Source: Rhodanobacteraceae bacterium
GTDB lineage: Bacteria; Pseudomonadota; Gammaproteobacteria; Xanthomonadales; Rhodanobacteraceae
Direction of reading: 5' to 3'
DNA: 64,000 nt
Assembly (NCBI GenBank): GCA_021325475.1
Contig: JAJPHA010000044.1
Coordinates: forward strand, 1 to 64,000
Both the position numbers and the translations under genes were made by a program. Positions 45,650-53,553 of this stretch are shown in pieces; the first letter of the stretch is position 1, and every line of letters begins with the position of its first letter. The notes beneath the pieces were generated by a model, which made no database searches, had not been told where the DNA came from, and worked only from the letters and a program-made list of their open reading frames with translations.

Positions 45650-45763
45650 CTTCCGCTCGCGCCGCGCTTGCGGCCTGTCTACCGAAGCAGGACACTGTCA
45701 CGGGGCATTGCAACCGTGCATGATCGGGGCTGGGGGACACCACACCTTGAGGAGCCCATTGCC

Positions 45764-46039
45764 ATGAAAGCGAAATTCGTACTGGGCGCATTTGCGCTCG
45801 CCTTGCTCGCCGCCGGCGCCGTCGCCAAACCGCCGGCCGACAATGTCAGTCGCGCGCGTCATCCGAATCTGGCGGCCGCGCAACACCTCTCGACGGAGGC
45901 CTACGAAAAAATCCTGGCCGCGCAGCGCGCCAACGAGTTCGATCTCGGCGGCCATGCGCAGAAGGCCAAGGAACTGCTGGAACAGGTCAACCGCGAGCTC
46001 AAGGCCGCGGCGGAAGTCTCCAACGAGCACGGCCACTGA
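45764..46039 (+). CDS. Small exported helical protein, unknown function
   Basis: A 91-residue protein with a clear signal peptide (residues 1-21, ending AGAVA). The mature part is one long amphipathic helix pattern (HPNLAAAQHLSTEAYEKILAAQRANEF ... KAKELLEQVNRELKAAAEVSNEHGH). A GAGG site precedes the ATG. Similar small periplasmic proteins are common in Beta- and Gammaproteobacteria but have no assigned role. Its place among PHB genes may be incidental. Confidence 0.75.
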   Translation: MKAKFVLGAFALALLAAGAVAKPPADNVSRARHPNLAAAQHLSTEAYEKILAAQRANEFDLGGHAQKAKELLEQVNRELKAAAEVSNEHGH

Positions 46040-46093
46040 TCGTTCGGCGCAGGACCTGTGGCTGCCGGTCCTGCGCCTTCCCTGCCCCGCCAT

Positions 46094-46107
46094 TTGCTGC
46101 GCAGCAA
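46094..46107. promoter_or_regulatory. 14-bp palindrome TTGCTGCGCAGCAA upstream of phaR
   Basis: A perfect palindrome 41 bp before the phaR ATG. PhaR repressors in other proteobacteria bind short TGC-rich palindromes near phasin and phaR genes, so this is a candidate autoregulatory operator. A half-site TTGCTGC lies at 46663, inside the phbB2 promoter. Confidence 0.5.
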
Positions 46108-46148
46108 TCCCGCTGGTGCGGCGCCGCACATTCTGCTAACTTTGCCGC

Positions 46149-46634
46149 ATGGCACAAGTGCGCATCATCAAGAAATACCCGAACCGTCGGCTGTACGACA
46201 CCGAGATTTCGAGCTACATCACGCTCGAGGAAGTGCGTCAGCTCGTGCTCGACGGCGAGGAGCTCGAGGTCCGCGACGCCAAGACCGGCGAGGACCTCAC
46301 CCGCTCGGTGCTGCTGCAGATCATCGCCGAGCACGAGGAGACCGGGCAGCCGATGTTCACCACCCAGCTGCTGTCGCAGATCATCCGCTTCTACGGCGAC
46401 TCGATGCAGGGCTTCATGGGCAGCTATCTCGAGAAGAGCCTGCAGATCTTCCTCGACCAGCAGCAGAAGTTCCGCAGCCAGCTCAACAACATCCTTGGCC
46501 AGACGCCCTGGTCGATGCTGAACGAACTCACCGAACGCAACATGGATTTGTGGAAATCGGTGCAGGAAGGCTTCCTCAACGCGGCGGCGGGATCGGCCAA
46601 GGCCAAGTCCGACGGCAAGGAACCGAAGGCCTGA
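46149..46634 (+). CDS. phaR: Polyhydroxyalkanoate synthesis repressor PhaR
   Basis: A 161-residue regulator. The N-terminal DNA-binding domain RIIKKYPNRRLYDTEISSYITLEEVRQLV is highly conserved, followed by the PHB_acc domain (LTRSVLLQIIAEHEE, FTTQLLSQIIRFYG) that senses PHB granules. It represses phasin and often phaB and its own gene. It lies between two phbB paralogues. Confidence 0.95.
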   Translation: MAQVRIIKKYPNRRLYDTEISSYITLEEVRQLVLDGEELEVRDAKTGEDLTRSVLLQIIAEHEETGQPMFTTQLLSQIIRFYGDSMQGFMGSYLEKSLQIFLDQQQKFRSQLNNILGQTPWSMLNELTERNMDLWKSVQEGFLNAAAGSAKAKSDGKEPKA

Positions 46635-46647
46635 GCGCCGCCGGCGT

Positions 46648-46675
46648 TTGACAGCGCCCCACTTGCTGCTACCAT
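46648..46675 (+). promoter_or_regulatory. Predicted sigma-70 promoter of the second phbB
   Basis: TTGACA (46648-46653) and TACCAT (46670-46675), 16 bp apart, about 88 bp before the ATG. TTGCTGC, a half of the palindrome upstream of phaR, overlaps the spacer. Confidence 0.55.
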
Positions 46676-46762
46676 CGCGCGCTTGTTGCGCCGCGCCATC
46701 GTGGGCGACGCAATAACGCAAGCCGTTTTCGTGATCGCGAGCATCCAGAGGAATCCCACTCC

Positions 46763-47509
46763 ATGACGACACGTGTAGCGCTGGTGACCGGCGGTATCGG
46801 CGGTCTGGGTACGGAAATCTGCAAGCACCTGGCGCGTTCGGGCCGGCGCGTGATCGCGGCGGATCTGGCGAGCCGCACGGAACGGGTCGCCGAATTCGAG
46901 CGCGAGGTCGCGGCGTACGACGGCGCGATCCGCTTCGAGCCGATCAACGTCGCCGACTTCGATGCCTGCGCGGCGACGGTCAGGACGGTCGAGGCGAACT
47001 ACGGCCCGATCGACATTCTGGTCAACGCCGCCGGCATCACCCGCGACACCACCCTGCGCAAGATGGCGCCGGCGCATTGGCGCGACGTGGTCGAGATCAA
47101 TCTCAGCGGCGTGTTCAACACCTGCCGCAACGTGGTCGAGGGCATGAGCGAGCGCGGCTTCGGCCGCATCGTCAACATCTCCTCGGTGAACGGCCAGACC
47201 GGCCAATTCGGGCAGACCAACTACTCCGCGGCGAAGGCCGGCATGCACGGCTTCACCATGGCGCTCGCCCGCGAGGTCGCGCGCAAGGGCGTCACCGTCA
47301 ACAGCGTCTCGCCGGGCTACTGCCGCACGGCGATGGTGGCGGCGATCCCGGAGAACATCCGCAACCAGATCATCGCCAACATCCCGGTCGGCCGGCTCGG
47401 CGAGCCGTCGGAGGTGGCGCGCGTCGTGGATTTTCTCTGCGCCGACGAATCCGGCTTCATCACCGGCGCCAACATCCCGGTGAACGGCGGCTATTTCATG
47501 GATTTCTGA
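46763..47509 (+). CDS. phbB2: Second acetoacetyl-CoA reductase (PhbB paralogue)
   Basis: A 248-residue short-chain dehydrogenase closely similar to the first phbB: TGGIGGLG, GITRDTTLRKM, SSVNGQTGQFGQ and the YSAAK catalytic pair. Cofactor-loop residues differ (ADLASRTERV instead of NYRDEAKAK), which may alter NADPH/NADH preference (inferred). It has its own promoter. The two paralogues flanking phaR look like an old tandem duplication. Confidence 0.88.
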   Translation: MTTRVALVTGGIGGLGTEICKHLARSGRRVIAADLASRTERVAEFEREVAAYDGAIRFEPINVADFDACAATVRTVEANYGPIDILVNAAGITRDTTLRKMAPAHWRDVVEINLSGVFNTCRNVVEGMSERGFGRIVNISSVNGQTGQFGQTNYSAAKAGMHGFTMALAREVARKGVTVNSVSPGYCRTAMVAAIPENIRNQIIANIPVGRLGEPSEVARVVDFLCADESGFITGANIPVNGGYFMDF

Positions 47510-47539
47510 GGCGGCTCCCGCCGGACCGGAAGCCGCCTC
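47508..47539. terminator. Convergent hairpin across the phbB2 stop
   Basis: GAGGCGGCT (47508-47516) pairs with AGCCGCCTC (47531-47539), joining the stop codons of phbB2 and the convergent secreted-protein gene. No T-run, so termination strength is uncertain. Confidence 0.45.
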
Positions 47540-48573
47540 TACCAGTTGTAGCCGTCGGCGAAGATCACATCGTCGCCGAAACCGTTGCGGGTGCAATCGC
47601 TGACCGTGTACACGGTACCGAGCGGCATCACGTCGAAATCGCCGAGGGCGACGCCGAACAGGGAATGCGAGTCGATGGCGATGTCGGGGTCGGTCCACTG
47701 GTGGACGGTGAACAGGCCGTCGTCCGCAGTGAGCGGCACGCTGCCGCCGTCCGACAGGAACATGCCGTACTTCTTGAGCGTGCGCAGGATCACCTGCGCG
47801 GCGGCGTTGTAGCCGCTGATGTCGAAATTGGCGCGCAGCCGGAGTCGCGCACCGTAGGGAATCGCGTTCGCCGGGCCGCTGGGACCGCCGTAATGGCTGG
47901 CCGGGTGCACGAAGCTGTTCGCGCGCATACGCGGGTTCGGCAGGACGAAACGGATCGCGTGGCCGAGGTCACCGTTGGTCACCTGCATCGCCGCGTACAC
48001 CTCGTCCGGACTGAAGATCAACGGCGCCATCGGAAAACCTGCCGCATCCGCGCTGGTGCAGCCATCGCCGCGTCCGTCGGGTGGATACACCAGATTGAGA
48101 TGCCACTTCACCAGACAGAGCGAATTCAGTCCGCTCGTGTCGATGGAGGTCGCAAAGGATTCGTACAGGGTGTCGCCGGCGACGATGAACAGATGGCAAT
48201 CGTTGTTGGCGTAGTCGCAGGTATAGTCGGTCGATCCCTCGATCGCCCCGATCGATGGGACAGGCACGCCGTAACCGGTGTCGCAATCCGGGAGATAGTA
48301 ACCCTGCTCCTGCACCAGCGGCTGCTGCGTGACGCCACCCCAGGAGGCATACACCCTGTGCATGGAGAAATCGATCTGGAAGGCGGTGGTGCCGGTGCCC
48401 CAGCCGATGCTCGCGGCGGTCATGGTCGCGGAGTTCGGGTCCGGCGTCAGCGCGGAGATGTCCTGATACCACACCGCGCCCGCCGGGAAACGCGGCACAT
48501 CGCGCGGTGGCGGCGTCTGCGCCTGGACCAGGGTCGCCAACACGTACAACGCCAGCGGAATCGAAGCGCGCAT
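47539..48573 (-). CDS. Exported protein of unknown function with C-terminal IFADGY motif
   Basis: A 344-residue protein with a signal peptide (residues 1-18, LATLVQA). The mature chain is rich in aromatic residues, Asp and Gly with about eight cysteines (DCDTGYG, TCDYANNDC, LCLVKW, GDGCTSADA), suggesting disulfides. No domain recognised. The end reads DCTRNGFGDDVIFADGYNW, matching the IFADGF ends of the proteins at 6.65 and 36.13 kb. Extracellular or periplasmic; function unknown. Confidence 0.7.
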   Translation of the reverse strand: MRASIPLALYVLATLVQAQTPPPRDVPRFPAGAVWYQDISALTPDPNSATMTAASIGWGTGTTAFQIDFSMHRVYASWGGVTQQPLVQEQGYYLPDCDTGYGVPVPSIGAIEGSTDYTCDYANNDCHLFIVAGDTLYESFATSIDTSGLNSLCLVKWHLNLVYPPDGRGDGCTSADAAGFPMAPLIFSPDEVYAAMQVTNGDLGHAIRFVLPNPRMRANSFVHPASHYGGPSGPANAIPYGARLRLRANFDISGYNAAAQVILRTLKKYGMFLSDGGSVPLTADDGLFTVHQWTDPDIAIDSHSLFGVALGDFDVMPLGTVYTVSDCTRNGFGDDVIFADGYNW

Positions 48574-48649
48574 AGCTATCCCCCTCCATGACTCAGTCTA
48601 TGGCATGCGCCGTGATCATTTCGTGTGCCGCGTCACGTCGACGCTAGCA

Positions 48650-49180
48650 TCACCACACCAGATCCGCCGGCACGTCGTCGTCCGCCGGCGCGGCGGGGTC
48701 GCACAGCAGGACCAGCGCCTCGGGCTGGATCGCCTGCGCCTGCAGGGCCACGTCGCGTTCGACCAGCAGATACCTTCCGGCCAGTTGCACCACGGCGAGT
48801 TCGCCGCGATTGAGCCGCGCGAGCTGTTCCGGCGTGCAGTACACGCGGCGGATCTTGCCGCCGTGCGGAAAATGCCGTGGCAGGTCGGCGTCGGCCGCAT
48901 TGAGCGCACGGCCGGCGAGCAGCGCGGCGAGTTTCTGCTTGCGTTCCTTCTTCTCGCGCGCCAGCCGCTCGGCCTCGCGCCGCGCGGTTTCGCGCTCCTG
49001 CTTTTCCCGCTGCGCGCGCAACGCCCAGGCGCGGGCCAGATCCATCTCCGCGCCGTCGCGGCGAGCGGGCTGCGCCCGCGGTGCCGGCGTCGAGGCCGGT
49101 CGTGCGGAGGCGGCGGCGGGTTTCTTCAGGCGGTCGGCGAGACCGCTCTTCAGCAACTGATCGCGCAACGATTCGGACAT
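48650..49180 (-). CDS. DUF2058 (YaiL-like) nucleoid-associated protein
   Basis: A 176-residue cytoplasmic protein. N-terminal MSESLRDQLLKSGLADRLKKP, a long charged coiled coil (about residues 50-90) and the C-terminal domain IRRVYCTPEQLARLNRGELAVVQLAGRYLLVE are those of DUF2058. The E. coli homologue YaiL is poorly characterised. Confidence 0.88.
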   Translation of the reverse strand: MSESLRDQLLKSGLADRLKKPAAASARPASTPAPRAQPARRDGAEMDLARAWALRAQREKQERETARREAERLAREKKERKQKLAALLAGRALNAADADLPRHFPHGGKIRRVYCTPEQLARLNRGELAVVQLAGRYLLVERDVALQAQAIQPEALVLLCDPAAPADDDVPADLVW

Positions 49181-49258
49181 GGCGGTGCGTCGGCGAAGCG
49201 GATGCGAACAGGAACCGGAGGCGTTCGGCGGTGGTTGCGTCGGCTCCCCGCGCCGCCG

Positions 49259-49474
49259 TCAATAATGCGGCGGTGGCGGTTCCTCGGCAACGTCGTGACT
49301 CAAGCCGATCTTGATCTGCACGAGCTCGCCGCGCAGCGCCTCGAATTCGCGCCGCAGCTCCATGATCGTGCGCTCGTGCGCGACGACCGTCGCGTCGAGC
49401 GCCTGCGTGGTCTGCTCGAGGAAGGCGATGCGCACTTCCAGTTCGGTCAGGCGTTGGTCCAGAGATGTGCTCAT
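49259..49474 (-). CDS. slyX: SlyX family protein
   Basis: A 71-residue coiled-coil protein with the SlyX pattern LTELEVRIAFLEQTTQALDATVVAHERTI and the C-terminal EEPPPPHY. Role unknown. It follows the UDP-sugar dehydrogenases by 6 bp, so it may share their transcript. Confidence 0.92.
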   Translation of the reverse strand: MSTSLDQRLTELEVRIAFLEQTTQALDATVVAHERTIMELRREFEALRGELVQIKIGLSHDVAEEPPPPHY

Positions 49475-49480
49475 CGGCTT

Positions 49481-50764
49481 CTACAGGCGGCCATCGACGG
49501 CTTCGGCGGGCAGGACGTACTTGACGTCGTAGAGTACCGCATTGCGCTTGGCGAAGGCACGGATCCCGGCCACGCCGAGCTCGCGGAATTCGCGGTGGGC
49601 GACGGCGACGACGACGGCATCGTACGCCTCCGGTGCGGGCCGCGACACCGGCCGGATGCCGCATTCGCGCTCGCACGCGTCGGGGTCGGCGTGCGGATCG
49701 TACACGTCCACCTGCGCATGACAGGCGCGCAACTCCTCGACGATCTCGCGCACGCGGGTGTTGCGCAAGTCCGGGCAGTTCTCCTTGAACGTGATGCCGA
49801 GCACCAGCACGCGGCTGCCGACGACGTTGATCTGCTTGAGCGCCATCAGCCGCAGCACCTGCGCGCTGACGTAGGCGCTCATGCCCTCGTTGATGCGCCG
49901 CGCGGCGCTGATCAGCTCGGGATGGAGCCGAACTTCCTGCGCCTTGTGGATCAGATAGTACGGATCCACGCCGATGCAATGCCCGCCGACCAGGCCGGGC
50001 GTGAACGGCAGGAAATTCCATTTCGTCGCCGCCGCCTTCAACACCTGTTCGGTATCGATGCCGAGACGCGCGAAGATCAGCGCCAGTTCGTTCATCAGCG
50101 CGATGTTGACGTCGCGCTGGGTGTTCTCGATCGCCTTCGCCGCCTCGGCGACACGGATGCTCGGCGCGCGGTAGGTGCCGGCGCGGATGATGCGCCGGTA
50201 CAGCGCGTCGACGAACGCGGCGGCCTCCGGCGTCGAGCCCGACGTCACCTTGACGATGTCCGCGAGCCGGTGCGCCCGGTCGCCCGGATTGATCCGCTCG
50301 GGGCTGTAGCCGACGAAGAAATCCGCATTCAGCCGCAGCCCCGAGGCGCGTTCCAGCGCCGGCACGCAGACTTCCTCGGTCGCGCCGGGATACACGGTGG
50401 ATTCGTAGATCACCACCGTGCCGCGACCGAGCACGCGCCCGACCGCCTCGCTCGCCGCCACCAGCGGCGCCAGGTCCGGCCACTTGTGCGGGGTCACCGG
50501 CGTCGGCACGGCGACGATGTATACATTGCAACCTTGCAGTTCGGCGGCGTCCGCGCTGAAGCGCAGCCGCGTCGCCTCGGCGAGTTCCGCCGCGCCGAGC
50601 TCGCCGGTGCCGTCGCGCCCGCCGCGCAGTTCGGCCACGCGCGCCGCGTCGGTGTCGAAGCCGAGCGTGGGGAATTCGCGGCCGAGCGCCACGGCCAGCG
50701 GCAGCCCGACATAGCCGAGACCGAGCACGGCGATGCGCGCCTGCTCCAGCGCGAGGAAACTCAT
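49481..50764 (-). CDS. UDP-N-acetyl-hexosamine 6-dehydrogenase (TviB/WbpA type)
   Basis: A 427-residue nucleotide-sugar dehydrogenase. Rossmann motif [27 protein letters not shown], the catalytic-Cys motif [13 protein letters not shown] and the C-terminal [16 protein letters not shown] place it with UDP-GlcNAc/GalNAc dehydrogenases of Vi- and O-antigen pathways. The ATG overlaps the ugd stop (ATGA). Two dehydrogenases in tandem point to uronic acids for surface polysaccharide; no glycosyltransferase cluster is adjacent. Confidence 0.88.
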   Translation of the reverse strand: MSFLALEQARIAVLGLGYVGLPLAVALGREFPTLGFDTDAARVAELRGGRDGTGELGAAELAEATRLRFSADAAELQGCNVYIVAVPTPVTPHKWPDLAPLVAASEAVGRVLGRGTVVIYESTVYPGATEEVCVPALERASGLRLNADFFVGYSPERINPGDRAHRLADIVKVTSGSTPEAAAFVDALYRRIIRAGTYRAPSIRVAEAAKAIENTQRDVNIALMNELALIFARLGIDTEQVLKAAATKWNFLPFTPGLVGGHCIGVDPYYLIHKAQEVRLHPELISAARRINEGMSAYVSAQVLRLMALKQINVVGSRVLVLGITFKENCPDLRNTRVREIVEELRACHAQVDVYDPHADPDACERECGIRPVSRPAPEAYDAVVVAVAHREFRELGVAGIRAFAKRNAVLYDVKYVLPAEAVDGRL

Positions 50765-52113
50765 GCGTGCGCACCCGCGCGACGCACGCTGCGACCGCGG
50801 CCGATGCCGTAATAGGCGATGCCCGCAGCCTCGACCGCGCTCGGTTCGTAGATGTTGCGGCCGTCGAAGATCACTGGCATGCGCAGGCTGGCGCGGATGC
50901 GGGCAAAGTCCGGACTCCAGAACGCCTTCCACTCGGTGACGATGGCCAGCGCATCGGCGCCGTCGAGCGCGGCGTAGGCCTCATCGCAGAGCACGAGGTC
51001 GCCGCGTTTGCCGTACAGGCGGCGCGCCTCGTTGCGCGCCTCGGGATCGTAGGCGCGCACGCGTGCGCCGGCGGCCCACAACTGTTCGAGCAGCCGGCGA
51101 CTCGGCGCCTCGCGCATGTCGTCCGTGTTCGGCTTGAACGCGAGTCCCCACACGGCGAAGGTCTTGCCGCCGAGCGCGCCGTCGAAATGGCGGTGGATGA
51201 GCTCGAACAGCTTTTCCTTCTGCGCCCGATTGACCGCCTCGACCGCGGTGAGCAGGCGCGCCTCGTAGGCGTGGCCGCGCGCCATGCGCTCGAGCGCCTG
51301 GACGTCCTTGGGAAAGCACGAACCGCCGTAGCCGGCGCCCGGATAGATGAACGAGTAGCCGATGCGCGGATCCGAGCCGATGCCATGGCGCACGAGCTCG
51401 ATGTCCGCGCCGACGCGTTCGGCGATGTTGGCCATCTCGTTCATGAAACTGATCTTGGTCGCGAGCATCGCGTTGGCGGCGTACTTGGTCAGCTCGGCCG
51501 AACGCGCGTCCATCAGCACGATGCGTTCGTGGTTGCGATTGAACGGCGCGTACAGCGTCTTCAGCGCCTCGACCGCGCGCGGGCTGTCGGCGCCGATGAT
51601 GATCCGGTCCGGTCGCATGCAGTCCTTGACCGCGTCGCCTTCCTTCAGGAATTCCGGGTTGGAAACGACGTCGAATTCGACGGCCGCGCCGCGCGCGGCC
51701 AGTTCCGCGGCGATGGTCTCGCGCACGCGGTCCGCGGTGCCCACCGGCACCGTGGATTTGTTGACGACGATGCCGTAGCGATCGAGATGGCGGCCGATGG
51801 TACGCGCGACCGTGAGCACGTGGGACAGGTCGGCGCTGCCGTCCTCGTCTGGCGGCGTGCCGACGGCGATGAACAGCAGTTGGCCGTGCGCGATCGCGGC
51901 GGCGGCATCGGTCGTGAAGCGCAGGCGGCCGGCGCCGCGGTTGGCGGCGACCAGTTCGGCGAGGCCCGGTTCGAAGATCGGCATCTCGCCGCGATCGAGG
52001 CCGGCGATCTTCGCCGCATCGACATCGACGCAGACCACTTCGTTGCCGACTTCCGCCAGACACGTGCCGGTGACGAGACCGACGTAGCCGGTGCCGAAGA
52101 TGGTGATACGCAT
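50761..52113 (-). CDS. ugd: UDP-glucose 6-dehydrogenase
   Basis: A 450-residue enzyme making UDP-glucuronate. NAD site [21 protein letters not shown], catalytic Cys in [13 protein letters not shown] (near residue 265), and [12 protein letters not shown]. Length is typical. First gene of the ugd - UDP-HexNAc dehydrogenase - slyX set. Confidence 0.95.
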   Translation of the reverse strand: MRITIFGTGYVGLVTGTCLAEVGNEVVCVDVDAAKIAGLDRGEMPIFEPGLAELVAANRGAGRLRFTTDAAAAIAHGQLLFIAVGTPPDEDGSADLSHVLTVARTIGRHLDRYGIVVNKSTVPVGTADRVRETIAAELAARGAAVEFDVVSNPEFLKEGDAVKDCMRPDRIIIGADSPRAVEALKTLYAPFNRNHERIVLMDARSAELTKYAANAMLATKISFMNEMANIAERVGADIELVRHGIGSDPRIGYSFIYPGAGYGGSCFPKDVQALERMARGHAYEARLLTAVEAVNRAQKEKLFELIHRHFDGALGGKTFAVWGLAFKPNTDDMREAPSRRLLEQLWAAGARVRAYDPEARNEARRLYGKRGDLVLCDEAYAALDGADALAIVTEWKAFWSPDFARIRASLRMPVIFDGRNIYEPSAVEAAGIAYYGIGRGRSVRRAGAHA

Positions 52114-52188
52114 GCCGATTCCCGCAGCGCGACAGGGACGCGCATTGTATGCAATCCGGCGGACAAAAGTGCGCGCAGCGGCCGGACG

Positions 52189-52219
52189 AAAAAAAGAGGC
52201 GCGGATCGCTCCGCGCCTC
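52189..52219 (-). terminator. Rho-independent terminator downstream of the FKBP gene
   Basis: GAGGCGCGGA-TCGC-TCCGCGCCTC is a perfect 10-bp stem. On the minus strand it is followed by seven T (52195-52189). It ends transcription from the FKBP gene before ugd. Confidence 0.92.
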
Positions 52220-52251
52220 GTGGGTACCGTGCCGTGACGCTCGGGGAAACT

Positions 52252-52362
52252 TCTGATCAAGTCTCCATGGCGCCTGTCTTCGGCTGCGGCGCCGCACTTC
52301 CACAACCCCCATCAAACCCTTGCTGCGCAAGGGTTTGATCGCCCCCTTGACTCAAGGGGGCG
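52252..52362. mobile_element. REP/MITE-like palindromic element, copy 2
   Basis: The core with two hairpins (AAACCCTTGC/GCAAGGGTTT and CCCCCTTGA/TCAAGGGGG) is identical over nearly 60 bp to the element in the glycerophosphodiesterase gene, but inverted. The left flank is related over a further 50 bp (CTGATCAAGTCTCC against CTGAACAAATCCCC). The right end has drifted and no target duplication is visible, so this looks like an older copy. Intergenic between the FKBP stop and its terminator. Confidence 0.85.
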
Positions 52363-52404
52363 GAAAAGCAAGCTGGAGCGGCACAGTCCAGTTGCAGGGG
52401 TTGC

Positions 52405-53274
52405 TTAGTGTTTCTCGGCGTCCGGCTTGGCGTCGGCCGGCTTCGGCGGCACGATCGCCGGCTTGGCCGGCTCGGGCGCCTTCGGCGTCTCGATGCCGAG
52501 CAGCTTGACGTCGAAGATCAGCGTCGCGTTGGGGCCGATGCTCGGCGGCGCGCGATCCTTGTAGGCGAGATTCGCCGGGATGTAGAACTTGTACTCCGAA
52601 CCCACCGGCATCAACTGCATGCCCTCGGTCCAGCCGGGGATCACGCCGTTGAGCGGAAACGTCGCCGGACCCGGCGGCGTGTGGTCGGCGGTCGAATCGA
52701 ACTTGGTGCCGTCGATCTTGGTGCCGGTGTATTCGACCTTGACGGTGTCGGTTGCCTTCGGCTTCGGGCCGCTGCCTTCCTTGACCACCTCGTACTGCAA
52801 GCCCGAAGCGGTGACCTTGACGCCCTTGCGGGTCTTGTTCTTGGCCAGGAACTCGTCGCCTTCCTTCTGGTTCTTCTCGGCTTCTTCCTTGCTCTTGGCC
52901 ATCTGCTTGGCCTGCAGCTTCTGGATGAATTCCTGACGCACGGCGAGCGCTTCCTGTTCGGTGAGCGTGGTCTTCTCGCCCTTCATCGCGGCCTGCAGGG
53001 CCTGGATCACGGTGGCGAGATCGACTTCGTCCTTGATCGAGTTCAAGCCGCGCGCCACGTCCATGCCGACCATGTAGCTGTACTCGGCCTTCTTGTCGCC
53101 CTTGAACTTCGCATCGATGGCGGCGGAGTCGACCGCCGGCTTGGCCGGCGCGGCAGCCGCGGGTTTGGCCGGTTCGCTCTTGGCCGGCGTATCGGCGGCG
53201 CCGGCGAACGCGCTGCCGGCCAGGGCCGCGGCGATGGCTGCGGCGGTCAATGTCTTGCGCAAGAAATGGCTCAT
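52405..53274 (-). CDS. FKBP-type peptidyl-prolyl isomerase (FkpA/Mip type)
   Basis: A 289-residue periplasmic isomerase. Signal peptide (residues 1-25, GSAFAGA), a Lys/Ala/Pro linker, an N-terminal helical dimerisation domain (SYMVGMDVARGLNSIK ... MAKSKEEAEKN) and a C-terminal FKBP domain (VKVEYTGTKIDGTKFDST, GVIPGWTEGMQLMPVGSEYKFYIPANLAY). A second Pro/Ala/Lys tail follows. Helps fold outer-membrane proteins. Confidence 0.93.
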   Translation of the reverse strand: MSHFLRKTLTAAAIAAALAGSAFAGAADTPAKSEPAKPAAAAPAKPAVDSAAIDAKFKGDKKAEYSYMVGMDVARGLNSIKDEVDLATVIQALQAAMKGEKTTLTEQEALAVRQEFIQKLQAKQMAKSKEEAEKNQKEGDEFLAKNKTRKGVKVTASGLQYEVVKEGSGPKPKATDTVKVEYTGTKIDGTKFDSTADHTPPGPATFPLNGVIPGWTEGMQLMPVGSEYKFYIPANLAYKDRAPPSIGPNATLIFDVKLLGIETPKAPEPAKPAIVPPKPADAKPDAEKH

Positions 53275-53506
53275 GAATGCTCCTGAACAATGGGGATACG
53301 GCGACTACGGCCGGTCATCGGGTTGACGGCGCCGCCCAATCCCGGCGGGACCGGCGACGGGGCGGCTATTGTGCGGTCGTTGGCGCGCGAAGGCAAACCG
53401 CGGCGGGGTTGGACTGCGCACGCCGCGCAAGGTTCCGCGAGCGCGCCCAGCGGCCGCACGGCATGACGATATACCCGCAGCACCCGGCGGCGCCTTCGGG
53501 TTTGCG

Positions 53507-53512
53507 TATAAT
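53507..53512 (+). promoter_or_regulatory. -10 element before the sat-cysC gene
   Basis: A perfect TATAAT 42 bp before the ATG in a GC-rich 279-bp divergent gap; no clear -35. Nothing else was recognised in that gap. Confidence 0.5.
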
Positions 53513-53553
53513 TCGCGGTTTGGCCGCCCGGCCGCCCGAACCGGAAGTTTCCG

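Noticed and set aside
53275..53553. Riboswitch in the gap before the sat-cysC fusion
   Set aside because: No recognisable SAM, cobalamin or other riboswitch core; only a -10 element was seen.
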